Assembly: GCF_023617305.1 (NCBI RefSeq)
Contig: NZ_CP081485.1
Span: forward strand, 1,168,501 to 1,232,500
Direction: 5' to 3'
From: Methanobrevibacter sp. TLL-48-HuF1
GTDB taxonomy: Archaea; Methanobacteriota; Methanobacteria; Methanobacteriales; Methanobacteriaceae
Length of the DNA: 64,000 bases
Part shown: positions 49,889 through 58,878 of the stretch, in pieces
Layout of the letters: every line of letters begins with the position of its first letter
Numbering within the stretch: position 1 is the first letter of the stretch
The notes under the pieces: generated by a model
Seen by the model: the letters and a program-made list of their open reading frames with translations, nothing else
What the model was told of the DNA's origin: nothing
Database searches by the model: none
Translations under genes and position numbers: made by a program

Positions 49889-50654
49889 AATAGCAAATGC
49901 ATTTAATGACGGTAAGGCATTTATAGGATTTTTAACTGCAGGTGATCCGACAGTCGAAAAAACCATAGAATACATTTTAGCTATGGAGGAAGCAGGCTGT
50001 GATTTAATAGAAATTGGAATTCCATTTTCAGATCCGATGGCTGAAGGAGTCGTAATTCAGGATGCAAATATAAGGGCATTAAGTCATAATACAACAACTG
50101 ATGATGTATTTGAAATAGTCCGGAAAGTTCGCCAAAAAACAGATATTCCATTAGTATTTCTAACTTATATCAATCCGGTTTTCTTCTATGGTTATGAAAA
50201 ATTCTTTAAAAAATGCGGTGAACTTGGAATTGATGGAATTATCTCACCTGACCTGCCTTATGAGGAAAAAGGTGAAATTAAAGACATTGCATTAGCTAAT
50301 GGGGTAGATGTTATTTCTTTAATAGCTCCAACTTCAAAAGAAAGAATTCAAAAAATAGCCGGTGATGCAACAGGTTTTATTTATGTTGTTTCTTCTTTAG
50401 GTGTTACTGGGATGCGCAGTGAAATAAAAACAGACTTAGAATCTATTTTAGCTGATATTCGTGCAGTCAGTAACTTGCCCTTAGCTGTTGGTTTTGGTAT
50501 TAACACACCTCAACAGGCTTCCAATATTGGAAAAATAGCTGACGGGGTCATTGTAGGAAGTGCTATTGTAAAAATTATTGAAGAGTATGGTGAAAATGCA
50601 ACAGAACCTCTAAAAGAATATGTCTCAGCTATGAAAAAAGCCTGCAATGAATAA
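49881..50654 (+). CDS. trpA: Tryptophan synthase alpha
   Basis: Releases indole from indole-3-glycerol phosphate for TrpB. About 257 residues with [14 protein letters not shown] (catalytic Glu/Asp), [11 protein letters not shown] and [11 protein letters not shown]. The ATG at 49881 overlaps the trpFB stop by 8 bases; the longer frame from 49842 lies inside TrpB. Last gene of the operon, followed by a hairpin and T-run. Confidence 0.95.
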   Translation: MSKIANAFNDGKAFIGFLTAGDPTVEKTIEYILAMEEAGCDLIEIGIPFSDPMAEGVVIQDANIRALSHNTTTDDVFEIVRKVRQKTDIPLVFLTYINPVFFYGYEKFFKKCGELGIDGIISPDLPYEEKGEIKDIALANGVDVISLIAPTSKERIQKIAGDATGFIYVVSSLGVTGMRSEIKTDLESILADIRAVSNLPLAVGFGINTPQQASNIGKIADGVIVGSAIVKIIEEYGENATEPLKEYVSAMKKACNE

Positions 50655-51007
50655 AATAAGGGAAAATATAATATTTTTTCCTTTTTTGAGTCTATAAAAT
50701 TTTATAGGTTTATTTATTTTTGTGTTTTCTGTCTAATTTTGTATTTTGCTAGTCTAAAATTGGTATTGTTTAATAAAATAACTAGAACTACATAGGAGAT
50801 TACACTTATTTAGAATCAACTGTTAAATCTTTAACTATTAATTATTTGGTTGTAAAATTTTATAGTTCATTAAATAAGATATATTCATTTTTAATTTAAT
50901 TTTTTATATATTTAATCAAATAAGTATTTTTAGTGTAGGTAAAATAAAATTAAAAAGTTTATATTTCAAATTATTTTTGTAACATTTTTTACCTTTTTCT
51001 TTCAGCT
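50655..51007. other. Spacer with palindrome after trp operon
   Basis: About 350 bases, AT-rich, with no gene. It contains the 16-bp palindrome at 50692-50707 and a repeat of AAAATTTTATAG at 50855-50866. No promoter or RNA is clear. Confidence 0.4.
50660..50687 (+). terminator. trp operon terminator
   Basis: GGAAAA (50661-50666) and TTTTCC (50676-50681) with an AT spacer, followed by six T (50682-50687). A perfect 16-bp palindrome CTATAAAATTTTATAG follows at 50692-50707. The stem is short, so pairing is moderate. Confidence 0.5.
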
Positions 51008-51680
51008 ATGATGACTTTTAAACAGGATTATGAATTTTTTATCCCAATATTTATAATAGGAATCAGTTTTTGGATACCAGAATTTATATTTAAAATATTC
51101 CTAAAAAAATAGACAAATAGTAATAATGTATACGATAAAATCAGATCAGACAAATTTTCATTTGATGGATATGTATTAGAAAACTTAATAAGGGGAATTA
51201 GTGTTTCTTCATCATTTTTAATCTTTTTTATAACAATAAAAGCAATATTGCTTGGATTTTGCATAGCTTTTTCCATGATTTATACAGTAACGTTCATATT
51301 CCTCTGAAGAAAAAAATACTGGAAAATGTCTGAACCTACATTTGAAGAAGATCCAGACCCAGTAATAATTACGAAAATTTATCAATATATTGTCAGTTGA
51401 AGGAGGAGTAATCTGTGGATGTGCTTCAGTTGGAGCATGTTTTGCTAATAGTTTTAATGGAACTAATCCTATACCAATAACTACTTTGATAATTGTAACA
51501 ATAATTGCATTTATTTTATTTTCAATGTCATTATGCATTGATTTATGGAATAAAATAGTTCCTTCGGATTTGACAGAATTTGAAAATTATTGGAATTATT
51601 GTACTGCTGCAAATGGTATTTGTATTGGAGTTACATTAATATTGGAATGGTTAGTGACGGGTGTTTGGTTAGTTCAATGA
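51008..51680 (+). pseudogene. Decayed gene for a four-segment membrane protein
   Basis: One frame from ATG 51008 reads MMTFKQDYEFFIPIF... and continues through in-frame stops TAG (51110-51112) and TGA (51305-51307), with sensible protein between (NNVYDKIRSDKFSFDGY; SEPTFEEDPDPVI). The next frame then continues from about 51390 with EGGVICGCASVGAC to 51680, so a one-base frameshift is also needed. Four hydrophobic segments can be traced. Minus-strand frames here are shadows. The intact protein is not recognised; a broken recent gene, perhaps a toxin-like or surface protein. Confidence 0.6.
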
Positions 51681-51831
51681 ATAATTGTTTTTATTCAAGA
51701 TGGATTTTACATCTCCTTTTTTAGCAAAAATATAAATAAAATATCTTATTAATGTATAAATTTAGAGAATAATTTAAATGCTCTTAAAATAAAGCATATT
51801 AAATAATAACTTATCCTAGTTGTGATTAGAA

Positions 51832-53181
51832 ATGAGGTCAAAAATAGCAGTATTGGCGGGTATGATTGGAAATAAAGTTGTTCAAAAGGCAGGCAGAAAA
51901 GGAACATCTTTAACTGGAAAAATAGCCCTTGCTGTTAAACCAGATATTTTAAAGGATTTTGCAAAAAAATGTGATAAAGTAGCACTTATTACGGGAACAA
52001 ACGGGAAAACAACTACAAACAATTTGGCAAATCACATTTTTGAAGGTAAAGATTATGATATTGTATCTAATTTAAATGGTTCCAACATGATTACAGGAGT
52101 TACCAGCTCTTTTATTCAAAACCATCAAAGCCATTATGACTGGGGAATATTTGAAGTAGATGAGGGGTCTATGCCTAATGTTACCCGATATCTGCCAAGT
52201 GATTATATAATTATAACAAATTTTTTTAGAGATCAGTTAGACAGATATGGGGAAGTGGAAAACACAATTAAATTAGTTCAAAAATCAAGTAAAAGACATA
52301 ATTCCACACTTATTTTAGATGCAGACAGTCCAATTTCTCTTTATTTTCAGGATTCCAATCAGCCAAAAGTGTACTATAGCTTAAAGAAAAATCCATTCAG
52401 TAAAAATGGTATTAATGTTGAAGAATCTGTATTCTGTCCTGTCTGTGGAAATAAACTGGATTATGAATATATCAATTATGGAAATCATGGTAAATTTTCA
52501 TGTTCTAAATGCGGAGCCAAAAACCATGAAGCGGATTATGTAATTGATGATGTGACTTTCAAAAACGGAAGTTATAATTTCACAGTTAAAGATAAAAAAG
52601 AATCAGCTCAAATCAACTTAAATCTGCTTGGAATTTACAATGTTTCTAATGCTCTTGCAGCTATTGCTCTTGCAAGGGAAAACGGTTTCAGTTATAATGT
52701 AATTAAATCTCAAATTGAAAACTTTGAATATAAACGTGGAAGAATGGAAAGGATAGCTGTAAATGGCTGTGATGTTGTTTTGGTTTTATCTAAAAATCCT
52801 GTCGGTTTAAGTGAAGTTTTCTCAACTATAAAATTTGATGAAGATAAAAAATCCTTCATGTTTATTTTAAACGATTATGGGCCTGACAGTAAAGATATTT
52901 CCTGGATTTGGGATGCATATTTTAAAGAAATAGCTAATACTCCAAATATTGATAAATTTTACTGTGTTGGAACAAGAGCTGAAGAAGTAGCTTTAAGATT
53001 AAAATATGTTGATTTCCCAACCTCTAAAATTGAAATTTACCACTCAAAAGATCAAAGTGACGTTGCTGAATGTGTAGAGGAAATTGTAGCTGAAAATGAT
53101 AAGGCATATATTATCGGAACATTTACAGCAATGCCTGAAGCTAGAAAAGTACTTATGAAACTTAAAGGGGAAAAAGCATGA
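51832..53181 (+). CDS. murT: MurT-like Mur ligase family protein
   Basis: Mur-ligase superfamily protein with C-terminal DUF1727, the MurT partner of GatD. In bacteria MurT/GatD amidate the glutamate of lipid II; in this archaeon the substrate is probably a pseudomurein precursor, an inference. 449 residues; the ATP motif GTNGKTT is at 55-61 and a four-cysteine zinc ribbon is at C202, C205, C224, C227 as in Staphylococcus MurT. GTGATTAGAA precedes the ATG. ATGA overlap with gatD (53178-53181). Confidence 0.88.
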   Translation: MRSKIAVLAGMIGNKVVQKAGRKGTSLTGKIALAVKPDILKDFAKKCDKVALITGTNGKTTTNNLANHIFEGKDYDIVSNLNGSNMITGVTSSFIQNHQSHYDWGIFEVDEGSMPNVTRYLPSDYIIITNFFRDQLDRYGEVENTIKLVQKSSKRHNSTLILDADSPISLYFQDSNQPKVYYSLKKNPFSKNGINVEESVFCPVCGNKLDYEYINYGNHGKFSCSKCGAKNHEADYVIDDVTFKNGSYNFTVKDKKESAQINLNLLGIYNVSNALAAIALARENGFSYNVIKSQIENFEYKRGRMERIAVNGCDVVLVLSKNPVGLSEVFSTIKFDEDKKSFMFILNDYGPDSKDISWIWDAYFKEIANTPNIDKFYCVGTRAEEVALRLKYVDFPTSKIEIYHSKDQSDVAECVEEIVAENDKAYIIGTFTAMPEARKVLMKLKGEKA

Positions 53182-53909
53182 GTTTTGAATTAAATGTTGT
53201 TGATATGTATTCTGATATTCTGAATATCTACGGGGACATAGGTAATCTAAAATGCATTAAAAAAAGATGTGAATGGAGAGGCATTAAATTTAATCAGAAA
53301 AGCTATTCTGTAAATCATGACATGGATTTTGATTATGATGATATTGACTTGATTTTAATTGGCGGAGGTTCTGACAGAACTCAAAGCATTGTTTCCAATG
53401 ATTTATTGAAGCAAAGACAGGATTTAGAAAATTATATTGAAAACGATGGAGTAATATTAACTATCTGCGGAAGTTATCAGATGTTCGGCAATGAATATTG
53501 TGATGTTAACGGAGACAATGTTTCCTGTCTTGAAATATTTGATATTAAAACAACAAGTCAGCAGGACAGATTGATTGGGGATATTTTAATAGAAAATAAC
53601 CTTGGTTTAGAACCGAAAGAAGTGGTTGGTTTTGAAAATCATGGTGGAAGGACATTTCATAATTATAAAAGCTTAGGCAAGGTTATATCCGGACATGGAA
53701 ATAATGATGAGGATAATAATGAAGGGATGATTTATAAAAACTTCATAGGAACATATTTGCACGGACCGTTTTTACCAAAAAATCCTCACATTGCGGATTA
53801 TTTGATATTTAATGCTATGAAGAATAAATATGATGTTGATTCAATTGAAGAGTTAAATGATGAAATTGAACTTAAAGCACATGAGGTTATGGTTAATAGA
53901 TTAAAATGA
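53178..53909 (+). CDS. gatD: GatD-like glutamine amidotransferase
   Basis: Class I glutaminase partner of MurT. 243 residues; nucleophile Cys97 in LTICGSYQMF and His195 in GTYLHGPFL, near the positions in bacterial GatD, and the CobB/CobQ-like fold signature (NIYGDIGN). Its ATG overlaps the murT stop by 4 bases, giving coupled translation and equal stoichiometry. No CobQ cofactor genes are nearby, which favours the cell-wall role. Confidence 0.9.
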   Translation: MSFELNVVDMYSDILNIYGDIGNLKCIKKRCEWRGIKFNQKSYSVNHDMDFDYDDIDLILIGGGSDRTQSIVSNDLLKQRQDLENYIENDGVILTICGSYQMFGNEYCDVNGDNVSCLEIFDIKTTSQQDRLIGDILIENNLGLEPKEVVGFENHGGRTFHNYKSLGKVISGHGNNDEDNNEGMIYKNFIGTYLHGPFLPKNPHIADYLIFNAMKNKYDVDSIEELNDEIELKAHEVMVNRLK

Positions 53910-54028
53910 TCTATTTAATAGTCCTTTACTAAAATTTTTTAAATACTGACCTAATGTTTTATAAGTAATAAAGATAAAAATATAAATATCTAATTAATAA
54001 TTAATAAATTCTTATTAGAGGATTATAT

Positions 54029-54763
54029 ATGTTCAAAGCGGAATTAAGTGATTCTAGTATATTAAAAACAAGTTTTGATGCTATTTCATCTATTGTTGAT
54101 GAAGTACAAATTCAAACTGATAGTGAAGGTATGAGGTTAGATGCCTTAGACCGTAGTCATATAACATTCGTACATTTAGAATTAAAAGCAAGTTTATTTG
54201 ATGAATATGTTTGTGATGTTCCTGAAAAGATTAATATTGATACTGGGGAATTCATGAGTGTTCTTAAACGTGCAAAATCTCAAGATAGAGTTATCATGTC
54301 TTTAGATGAAGGTAATTTTATAATTACTTTTGAAGGGGATGCTACAAGAACTTTCAAAATAAGATTAATTGATATTGAATATGATAATCCTACTCCACCA
54401 GAACTTGAGCATCCTGCAGCTTTCAAAGTTCACTTTGGAATCTTAAAAGATGCAATTAATGATATTGATATTTTCTCAGATAAAATAGCTCTTCAAGTTG
54501 ATGAAGACTACTTTAGAGCATCTGCTGATGGTGAATTTGGTGATGCAAGTATTAAATATCTTCATGGTGAAAATATCACCACTCAAGAAAAATCTTTATT
54601 CTCATTGGACAAAATTAGAGAAATGCTTAAAGCAGACAAATTCTCTGAAGAAGCTGAAATCGGTTTAGGTACTGACATGCCATTAAAATTAACTCTTAAT
54701 ATGGTTACTGGTGATGGTAAACTTAGTTTCTTACTTGCTCCAAGATTAGAATCAGATGAATAA
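54029..54763 (+). CDS. pcn: PCNA, DNA polymerase sliding clamp
   Basis: Archaeal PCNA of 244 residues, a homotrimeric clamp loaded by RfcL/RfcS (5779-8178). The N-terminal domain [20 protein letters not shown] and the interdomain loop region are intact. The C-terminal part ends [13 protein letters not shown], the binding patch. GAGGAT precedes the ATG. Its stop codon lies in a hairpin loop. It opens the replication/translation cluster. Confidence 0.97.
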   Translation: MFKAELSDSSILKTSFDAISSIVDEVQIQTDSEGMRLDALDRSHITFVHLELKASLFDEYVCDVPEKINIDTGEFMSVLKRAKSQDRVIMSLDEGNFIITFEGDATRTFKIRLIDIEYDNPTPPELEHPAAFKVHFGILKDAINDIDIFSDKIALQVDEDYFRASADGEFGDASIKYLHGENITTQEKSLFSLDKIREMLKADKFSEEAEIGLGTDMPLKLTLNMVTGDGKLSFLLAPRLESDE

Positions 54764-54773
54764 TTTTTCATCT
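54754..54773 (+). terminator. pcn hairpin with the stop codon in the loop
   Basis: AGATGAA (54754-54760) and TTCATCT (54767-54773), 7 bp with a 6-base loop TAATTT holding the stop TAA (54761-54763). A T-run starts at 54780. The gins start codon lies only 49 bases later. Confidence 0.6.
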
Positions 54774-54821
54774 ATAAACTTTTTTTTATTTTTATATTAA
54801 ACTCATCAGAGATGGTATTAA

Positions 54822-55667
54822 GTGGATCAATTCTTTCAACAATTGCGTAAAATTCAAAAAAAAGAGCGTAGTAACGGTACATTAGCTCGTGTAGAAGACT
54901 CCTTTTATAAAGATATTCATAAGTATTTAGATGAGTTAAGGACCCATATAGGTAATGATCCATTTGCTGCAGAACAGTACTTGCTAAAAGATACTCAAAG
55001 AATAGCTACTGAGATTTGTGAAAGGCGCGAACACAAAATTACTGATGCGGCTGTTGTTAATATTCACAGGTCTTACCATTTATTTGCAGGTAAGCCACAA
55101 TTTGATTTAATTGACACAACACCTCTTAATTTAACTCCTGAAGAAGAAAAATTTTACTTTTCTTTAATTGATACTTTAACAAATCATAGAAAAAGCATTT
55201 CACTTGAAAAATTATCTTCTGATGATGATACTCCAAGTGAAACTGATGTTCCTGTTAAAGAAACCCCAAAACCTCCGGTCAATACTTTGGATGATGAAGT
55301 TAAAAGTTCCCGGGATGATGCAGTTTTAAATAGAATTGATGAAATTTCCAAAGCGAAAGTAATCACTGATGAAAAGCCAGAGCCAATCGAAAAACAAATT
55401 CAAAAGTCAAATATTAAACCCGCTAAAGTTGAAGATGATATATCTGAGTTAGCAAGAGATAATGATGAATTTGTTGACTTGGAATCTAGAAAAATAGCTA
55501 AAGATTCAGAACTGGTTACAATGCTTGTATTTGATGATGTTGATTCTATTGTTGGAGTTGATGAAAAGGTTTATGGTCCGTTCAGACCTCAGGATTTAGT
55601 GGTTTTACCTAAAATCAATGCTAAAATTTTTGTTAAAAATCATAAAGCTCGTTTTGTTAAAATCTAA
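54822..55667 (+). CDS. gins51: GINS complex subunit, Gins51-like
   Basis: Part of the CMG-type replicative helicase with MCM and Cdc45/GAN. 281 residues: an alpha-helical A-domain (about 1-125, ending FYFSLIDTLTNHR), a disordered Pro/Lys/Asp linker (130-215) and a B-domain at the C-terminus (MLVFDDVDSIVG, GPFRPQDLVVLPKINAKIFV). The A-then-B order fits Gins51 rather than Gins23. GTG start with GATGGT upstream. Between pcn and ribosomal genes, typical of archaea. Confidence 0.82.
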   Translation: MDQFFQQLRKIQKKERSNGTLARVEDSFYKDIHKYLDELRTHIGNDPFAAEQYLLKDTQRIATEICERREHKITDAAVVNIHRSYHLFAGKPQFDLIDTTPLNLTPEEEKFYFSLIDTLTNHRKSISLEKLSSDDDTPSETDVPVKETPKPPVNTLDDEVKSSRDDAVLNRIDEISKAKVITDEKPEPIEKQIQKSNIKPAKVEDDISELARDNDEFVDLESRKIAKDSELVTMLVFDDVDSIVGVDEKVYGPFRPQDLVVLPKINAKIFVKNHKARFVKI

Positions 55668-55898
55668 ACCTTTAAATATTGTAAAGAATATAAATACAAA
55701 CCGTATCTATTTGTGATAATAAGAAATTATATTTTTTTATATAATTTGGATTTCTGCTTTGTGTAAACGGAGTATGTTACAATACAGTTTTAATCCTCTA
55801 GATCTTTGATATTTTTCAGACTAGATAAAATTCTCATATAGATTTATAATAATTTAATTAATCGGACACTTTTTAGTGTAAAATTTAATGGTGGAAAT
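55668..55898. other. Intergenic spacer before rpl44e
   Basis: 230 bases, AT-rich. No gene or conserved structure is seen beyond GGTGGAAAT, the Shine-Dalgarno region of rpl44e, and TATA-like stretches near 55740-55750 and 55840-55850. Confidence 0.4.
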
Positions 55899-56177
55899 AT
55901 GAAAATACCAAAAGAAAAAAGAACTTACTGTCCACATTGTAAAAAACACACAATGCACGAAGTACATACTGCAAAAAAAAGAAAAGCTAGTGAGTTAAAA
56001 TGGGGACAAAGACAATTCAGACGTGTAACTGCTGGATATAGAGGTTATCCAAGGCCTTTACCTGCTGGAAACAAACCAGTTAAAAAATTAGATTTAAGAC
56101 TTAAATGTAAAGAATGTGGAAAATCCCAAATTAAAAAATCATTCAGAACTGGTAAAGCAGAATTTGTAGCTAAATAA
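55899..56177 (+). CDS. rpl44e: 50S ribosomal protein L44e
   Basis: A 92-residue zinc-ribbon ribosomal protein of the large subunit, archaeal and eukaryotic only. The N-terminal zinc pair CPHC (10-13) and the C-terminal pair CKEC are seen, with the basic core [27 protein letters not shown] precedes the ATG. rps27e follows closely. Confidence 0.97.
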   Translation: MKIPKEKRTYCPHCKKHTMHEVHTAKKRKASELKWGQRQFRRVTAGYRGYPRPLPAGNKPVKKLDLRLKCKECGKSQIKKSFRTGKAEFVAK

Positions 56178-56187
56178 GGTGGTTAAC

Positions 56188-56367
56188 ATGGTTAGTAAAG
56201 GTAGAGGAAACTTTTTAAAAGTAAAATGTTTAGATTGTGACAATGAACAAATCATCTTTGATCGTGCTGCATCAGATGTAAAATGTATCATTTGTGGTAA
56301 AACACTTGTCAAATCTCGTGGTGCTAAAGCTAAAATTATGGCACATATTGATAAAGTTTTAAACTAG
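56188..56367 (+). CDS. rps27e: 30S ribosomal protein S27e
   Basis: A 59-residue zinc-ribbon protein with C14, C17, C33, C36 (CLDC and CIIC). AAGGTGGT, overlapping the L44e stop, sets the ATG at 56188; an in-frame GTG at 56179 lies inside that site. Ends HIDKVLN. Its stop codon lies in a hairpin stem. Confidence 0.96.
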   Translation: MVSKGRGNFLKVKCLDCDNEQIIFDRAASDVKCIICGKTLVKSRGAKAKIMAHIDKVLN

Positions 56368-56402
56368 ATTCAATCGAAATTTTTTAATCTAGCTTATTAT
56401 TT
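56364..56402 (+). terminator. Hairpin with the rps27e stop codon
   Basis: CTAGATT (56364-56370) and AATCTAG (56396-56402), 7 bp with a 25-base loop containing a T6 run; the TAG stop (56365-56367) is in the stem. Long T-rich sequence follows, but aif2a is only 44 bases beyond, so it may attenuate rather than end transcription. Confidence 0.45.
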
Positions 56403-56445
56403 TTTCTATTTTTTTTTAAATTTTTATTTTATTTTTGGTGATTAT

Positions 56446-57243
56446 ATGGTGAGGAAAAATCAAGAATGGCCTGACGAAGGAGAACTTATTATTGGTACTG
56501 TTTATAAAGTTCTTAATTATGGGGCTTTCGCAAAATTAGAGGAATACCATGGTAAAGAAGCTTTTATTCACATTTCTGAGGTATCTTCTGGTTGGGTAAA
56601 AAATATCAGAGACCATGTAAGAGAAAATCAAAAAATAGTTTGTCGTGTTCTTAGGGTAAATCCTAAAAAAGGGCATGTGGATGCTTCTTTAAAAAGAATT
56701 AGGGAAGATCAAAGAACTAAAAAAATCCAGCATTGGAAAATTGAACAAAAAGCTGAAAAATTCTTGGAATTATCTGCTAAATCATTAGACAAATCTTTAA
56801 ATGATGCTTATGAGGAAGTAGGTTATGAATTAATGGATATTTTCGGTGATGTTTACGGTGCTTTTGAAACAGCAGCTGATGATGGTGCAAAATCTCTTAC
56901 TGATGAAGGTATATCTCAAGAGTGGGCTGATGCTATAACTGAAATAGCTAGTAAAAATATTACTCCTCCTGAAGTTCATATCAGTGGTTATGTTGATATT
57001 GAAACTTTTGTCCCGGATGGTGTTGATATCATTATTGAAGCTCTTAAAGCAGCTGAAGATAATGGGGACGAAGAGGAAGAAATTAAGGTTCAATGTGTTG
57101 GTGCACCAAGATATAGGATAACTGTAAAATCTACTGATTACATTTTAGCTGAAAAAGCTCTTAAAGCAGCAGCTGATAGATGTATTGAAATAGTTGAAGC
57201 TTCTGAAGGAAATGGTTCTTTCTTAAGAGAGTTGGATAGCTAG
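56446..57243 (+). CDS. eif2a: Translation initiation factor aIF2, alpha subunit
   Basis: Part of the aIF2 complex that brings Met-tRNAi to the ribosome. 265 residues: S1 RNA-binding domain (about 11-85, [29 protein letters not shown] split by its loops), a helical domain and a C-terminal alpha-beta domain ending ELDS. GGTGATTAT precedes the ATG. Nop10 begins 6 bases later. Confidence 0.96.
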   Translation: MVRKNQEWPDEGELIIGTVYKVLNYGAFAKLEEYHGKEAFIHISEVSSGWVKNIRDHVRENQKIVCRVLRVNPKKGHVDASLKRIREDQRTKKIQHWKIEQKAEKFLELSAKSLDKSLNDAYEEVGYELMDIFGDVYGAFETAADDGAKSLTDEGISQEWADAITEIASKNITPPEVHISGYVDIETFVPDGVDIIIEALKAAEDNGDEEEEIKVQCVGAPRYRITVKSTDYILAEKALKAAADRCIEIVEASEGNGSFLRELDS

Positions 57244-57249
57244 ATTTTT

Positions 57250-57426
57250 ATGAATATGAAAATGAATAAATGTCCTGATTGTAAGATTTATACAATGGAG
57301 GATGCTTGCCCTCAATGTGGCGGGGAGCTTAAAGTTATTTATCCTCCTAAATTTTCTATTGAGGATAAATACGGAAAGTATCGTCGCATATTAAAAAAAG
57401 ATGCTATGAATAAAAAGGATGATTAG
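57250..57426 (+). CDS. nop10: Nop10, H/ACA ribonucleoprotein subunit
   Basis: A 58-residue zinc-ribbon protein of the H/ACA RNP, which guides pseudouridylation. Cysteines C8, C11, C20 and C23 are in CPDC and CPQC, then the conserved tail with PPKFSIEDKYGKYRR. ATG at 57250, with in-frame ATGs at 57256 and 57262; no strong Shine-Dalgarno site is seen, so translation is likely coupled to aif2a. The pac2 gene starts immediately after the TAG. Confidence 0.93.
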   Translation: MNMKMNKCPDCKIYTMEDACPQCGGELKVIYPPKFSIEDKYGKYRRILKKDAMNKKDD

Positions 57427-58197
57427 ATGGAAATCACACAAATTACTGTTTTAGAGGATGTTGAATTAAATAATCCTATTTTTATAGAAGCATTGCCTGG
57501 TATTGGTCATGTAGGTAAATTAGCTGCAGATCACATGATTGATGAATTTAATGCTACTAAATTTGCAGAAATTTATTCTCCAAGTTTTCCTCCGCAAGTT
57601 TTTGTTGGAGAAGAAGGTTTAATTGAAAACATGATTAATGAATTGTATTATGTTAAAAATGTTGGGGAAGACAATTTGGATATTATTATTCTTGTTGGAA
57701 ACACTCAGGCTTTATCTCCAGAAGGTCAATACTGCGTATGTCAAGATATATTAAACTTTGTTAAGGATAAGGGAGCTAGTAAAATATTCACATTAGGTGG
57801 AATGGCTACTGGCCAACCTGTTGAAGAATCTAAAGTTTTTGGAGCAGCTACTAATGAAGAAAACATTGAACTTTTAAAAGATGCAGAAGTTGAAATCAGA
57901 TCTAATGATGGCGGAATTGTAGGAGCTTCTGGATTGTTTTTAGGTTTAGGTCTTCGTCAGGAAATGAATGGTATTTGCTTAATGGGTCAGACTCCGGGTT
58001 ATTTCATTGATGCACAGTCAGCTGAAGCTATTTTAAATAAATTAGCTATTTTGCTTAATTTTGAAATTGGTACTGATAAATTAGAAGAAAGAGCTGAAGA
58101 AACTAAAGAAATGTTAGCTAAAGCTCAACAAATGGAACAAGACATAATTAACAAAGCTAATGCTAGCAGTAGTGATGATTTAAGATATATTGGATAA
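57427..58197 (+). CDS. PAC2-type proteasome assembly chaperone family protein
   Basis: 256 residues of the PAC2 (COG2047) family, which in archaea accompanies the translation cluster. N-terminal [28 protein letters not shown], and [10 protein letters not shown] motifs are seen, then a charged helical end (about 215-250). The ATG directly follows the nop10 stop. A role in proteasome assembly is known for the eukaryotic relatives, less so for archaeal ones. Confidence 0.85.
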   Translation: MEITQITVLEDVELNNPIFIEALPGIGHVGKLAADHMIDEFNATKFAEIYSPSFPPQVFVGEEGLIENMINELYYVKNVGEDNLDIIILVGNTQALSPEGQYCVCQDILNFVKDKGASKIFTLGGMATGQPVEESKVFGAATNEENIELLKDAEVEIRSNDGGIVGASGLFLGLGLRQEMNGICLMGQTPGYFIDAQSAEAILNKLAILLNFEIGTDKLEERAEETKEMLAKAQQMEQDIINKANASSSDDLRYIG

Positions 58198-58262
58198 ATA
58201 TATCATTTATTTACTTTTTTTTTAAAATTTGGCTGTTTTAATAAAATGGGGAGGTATTAATC

Positions 58263-58862
58263 ATGAAAGTAGCTGTTATTCCAGATGCTGCTATGATTGT
58301 AGTTCCATTAATTGAAAAAAACGGTCACGAATATATATCACCGACAAATTTCTCAAAATATAATAATATGGATGTTTCCAGTGGAAAATGTGATGATACT
58401 CAGGCTCCATATACTTTAAATAGGGATAATATTTTACTGGGCAGTTCTTATTTTTCAAATGAATTACCTTCAGGAGTTAAAGGCCGTTTAACATTATTTT
58501 CCAGAGTTTTGGAATTGGCAGATGCATTTATTGTTCTTGGTAAAAGGCCTGAGCATTATAAAAGAATGTATGATGTATTAAATGAGTTAATTTTATTTGG
58601 TGGTTCAGGATGTTCTAATGAACGTAACATGGTTATGGCTTTAATTAAAGATAAGGGAGTACCTATTTTGGAATTAGCTTATCCGACTACCCGAAATGAT
58701 TTGATTGATGTAATTAACAGGACCAATGATTTTTTAAAAAATTTAACTTCCATTAATGGAATAGTTAATGAAGATAACTTAGACATTGATTTAAAAAAAC
58801 CTAAAAAAAGTCTAAATTACAAGGAGTTTAAGAAAATATTAGATGATTTAATATATTATTAA
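58263..58862 (+). CDS. Conserved methanogen protein, unknown function
   Basis: 199 residues with an alpha/beta start MKVAVIPDAAMIVVPLIEKNG and VLGKRPEHYKRMYDVLNELI, and a conserved cysteine pair (CDDTQ, GCSNERNM). GGGGAGG precedes the ATG. I think it may belong to one of the methanogenesis-marker families (DUF2112-like), but that is from memory and unchecked. It sits between pac2 and endoQ. Confidence 0.55.
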   Translation: MKVAVIPDAAMIVVPLIEKNGHEYISPTNFSKYNNMDVSSGKCDDTQAPYTLNRDNILLGSSYFSNELPSGVKGRLTLFSRVLELADAFIVLGKRPEHYKRMYDVLNELILFGGSGCSNERNMVMALIKDKGVPILELAYPTTRNDLIDVINRTNDFLKNLTSINGIVNEDNLDIDLKKPKKSLNYKEFKKILDDLIYY

Positions 58863-58878
58863 TAGCTAATTATTATCC

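Noticed and set aside
51305-51307. TGA in the decayed gene read as selenocysteine or readthrough
   Set aside because: An upstream TAG and a frameshift also interrupt it, and no recoding element is seen; pseudogene is simpler.
51218-51538. Minus-strand frame of 106 codons
   Set aside because: Shadow of the plus-strand decayed membrane gene; low-complexity text and no start signal.
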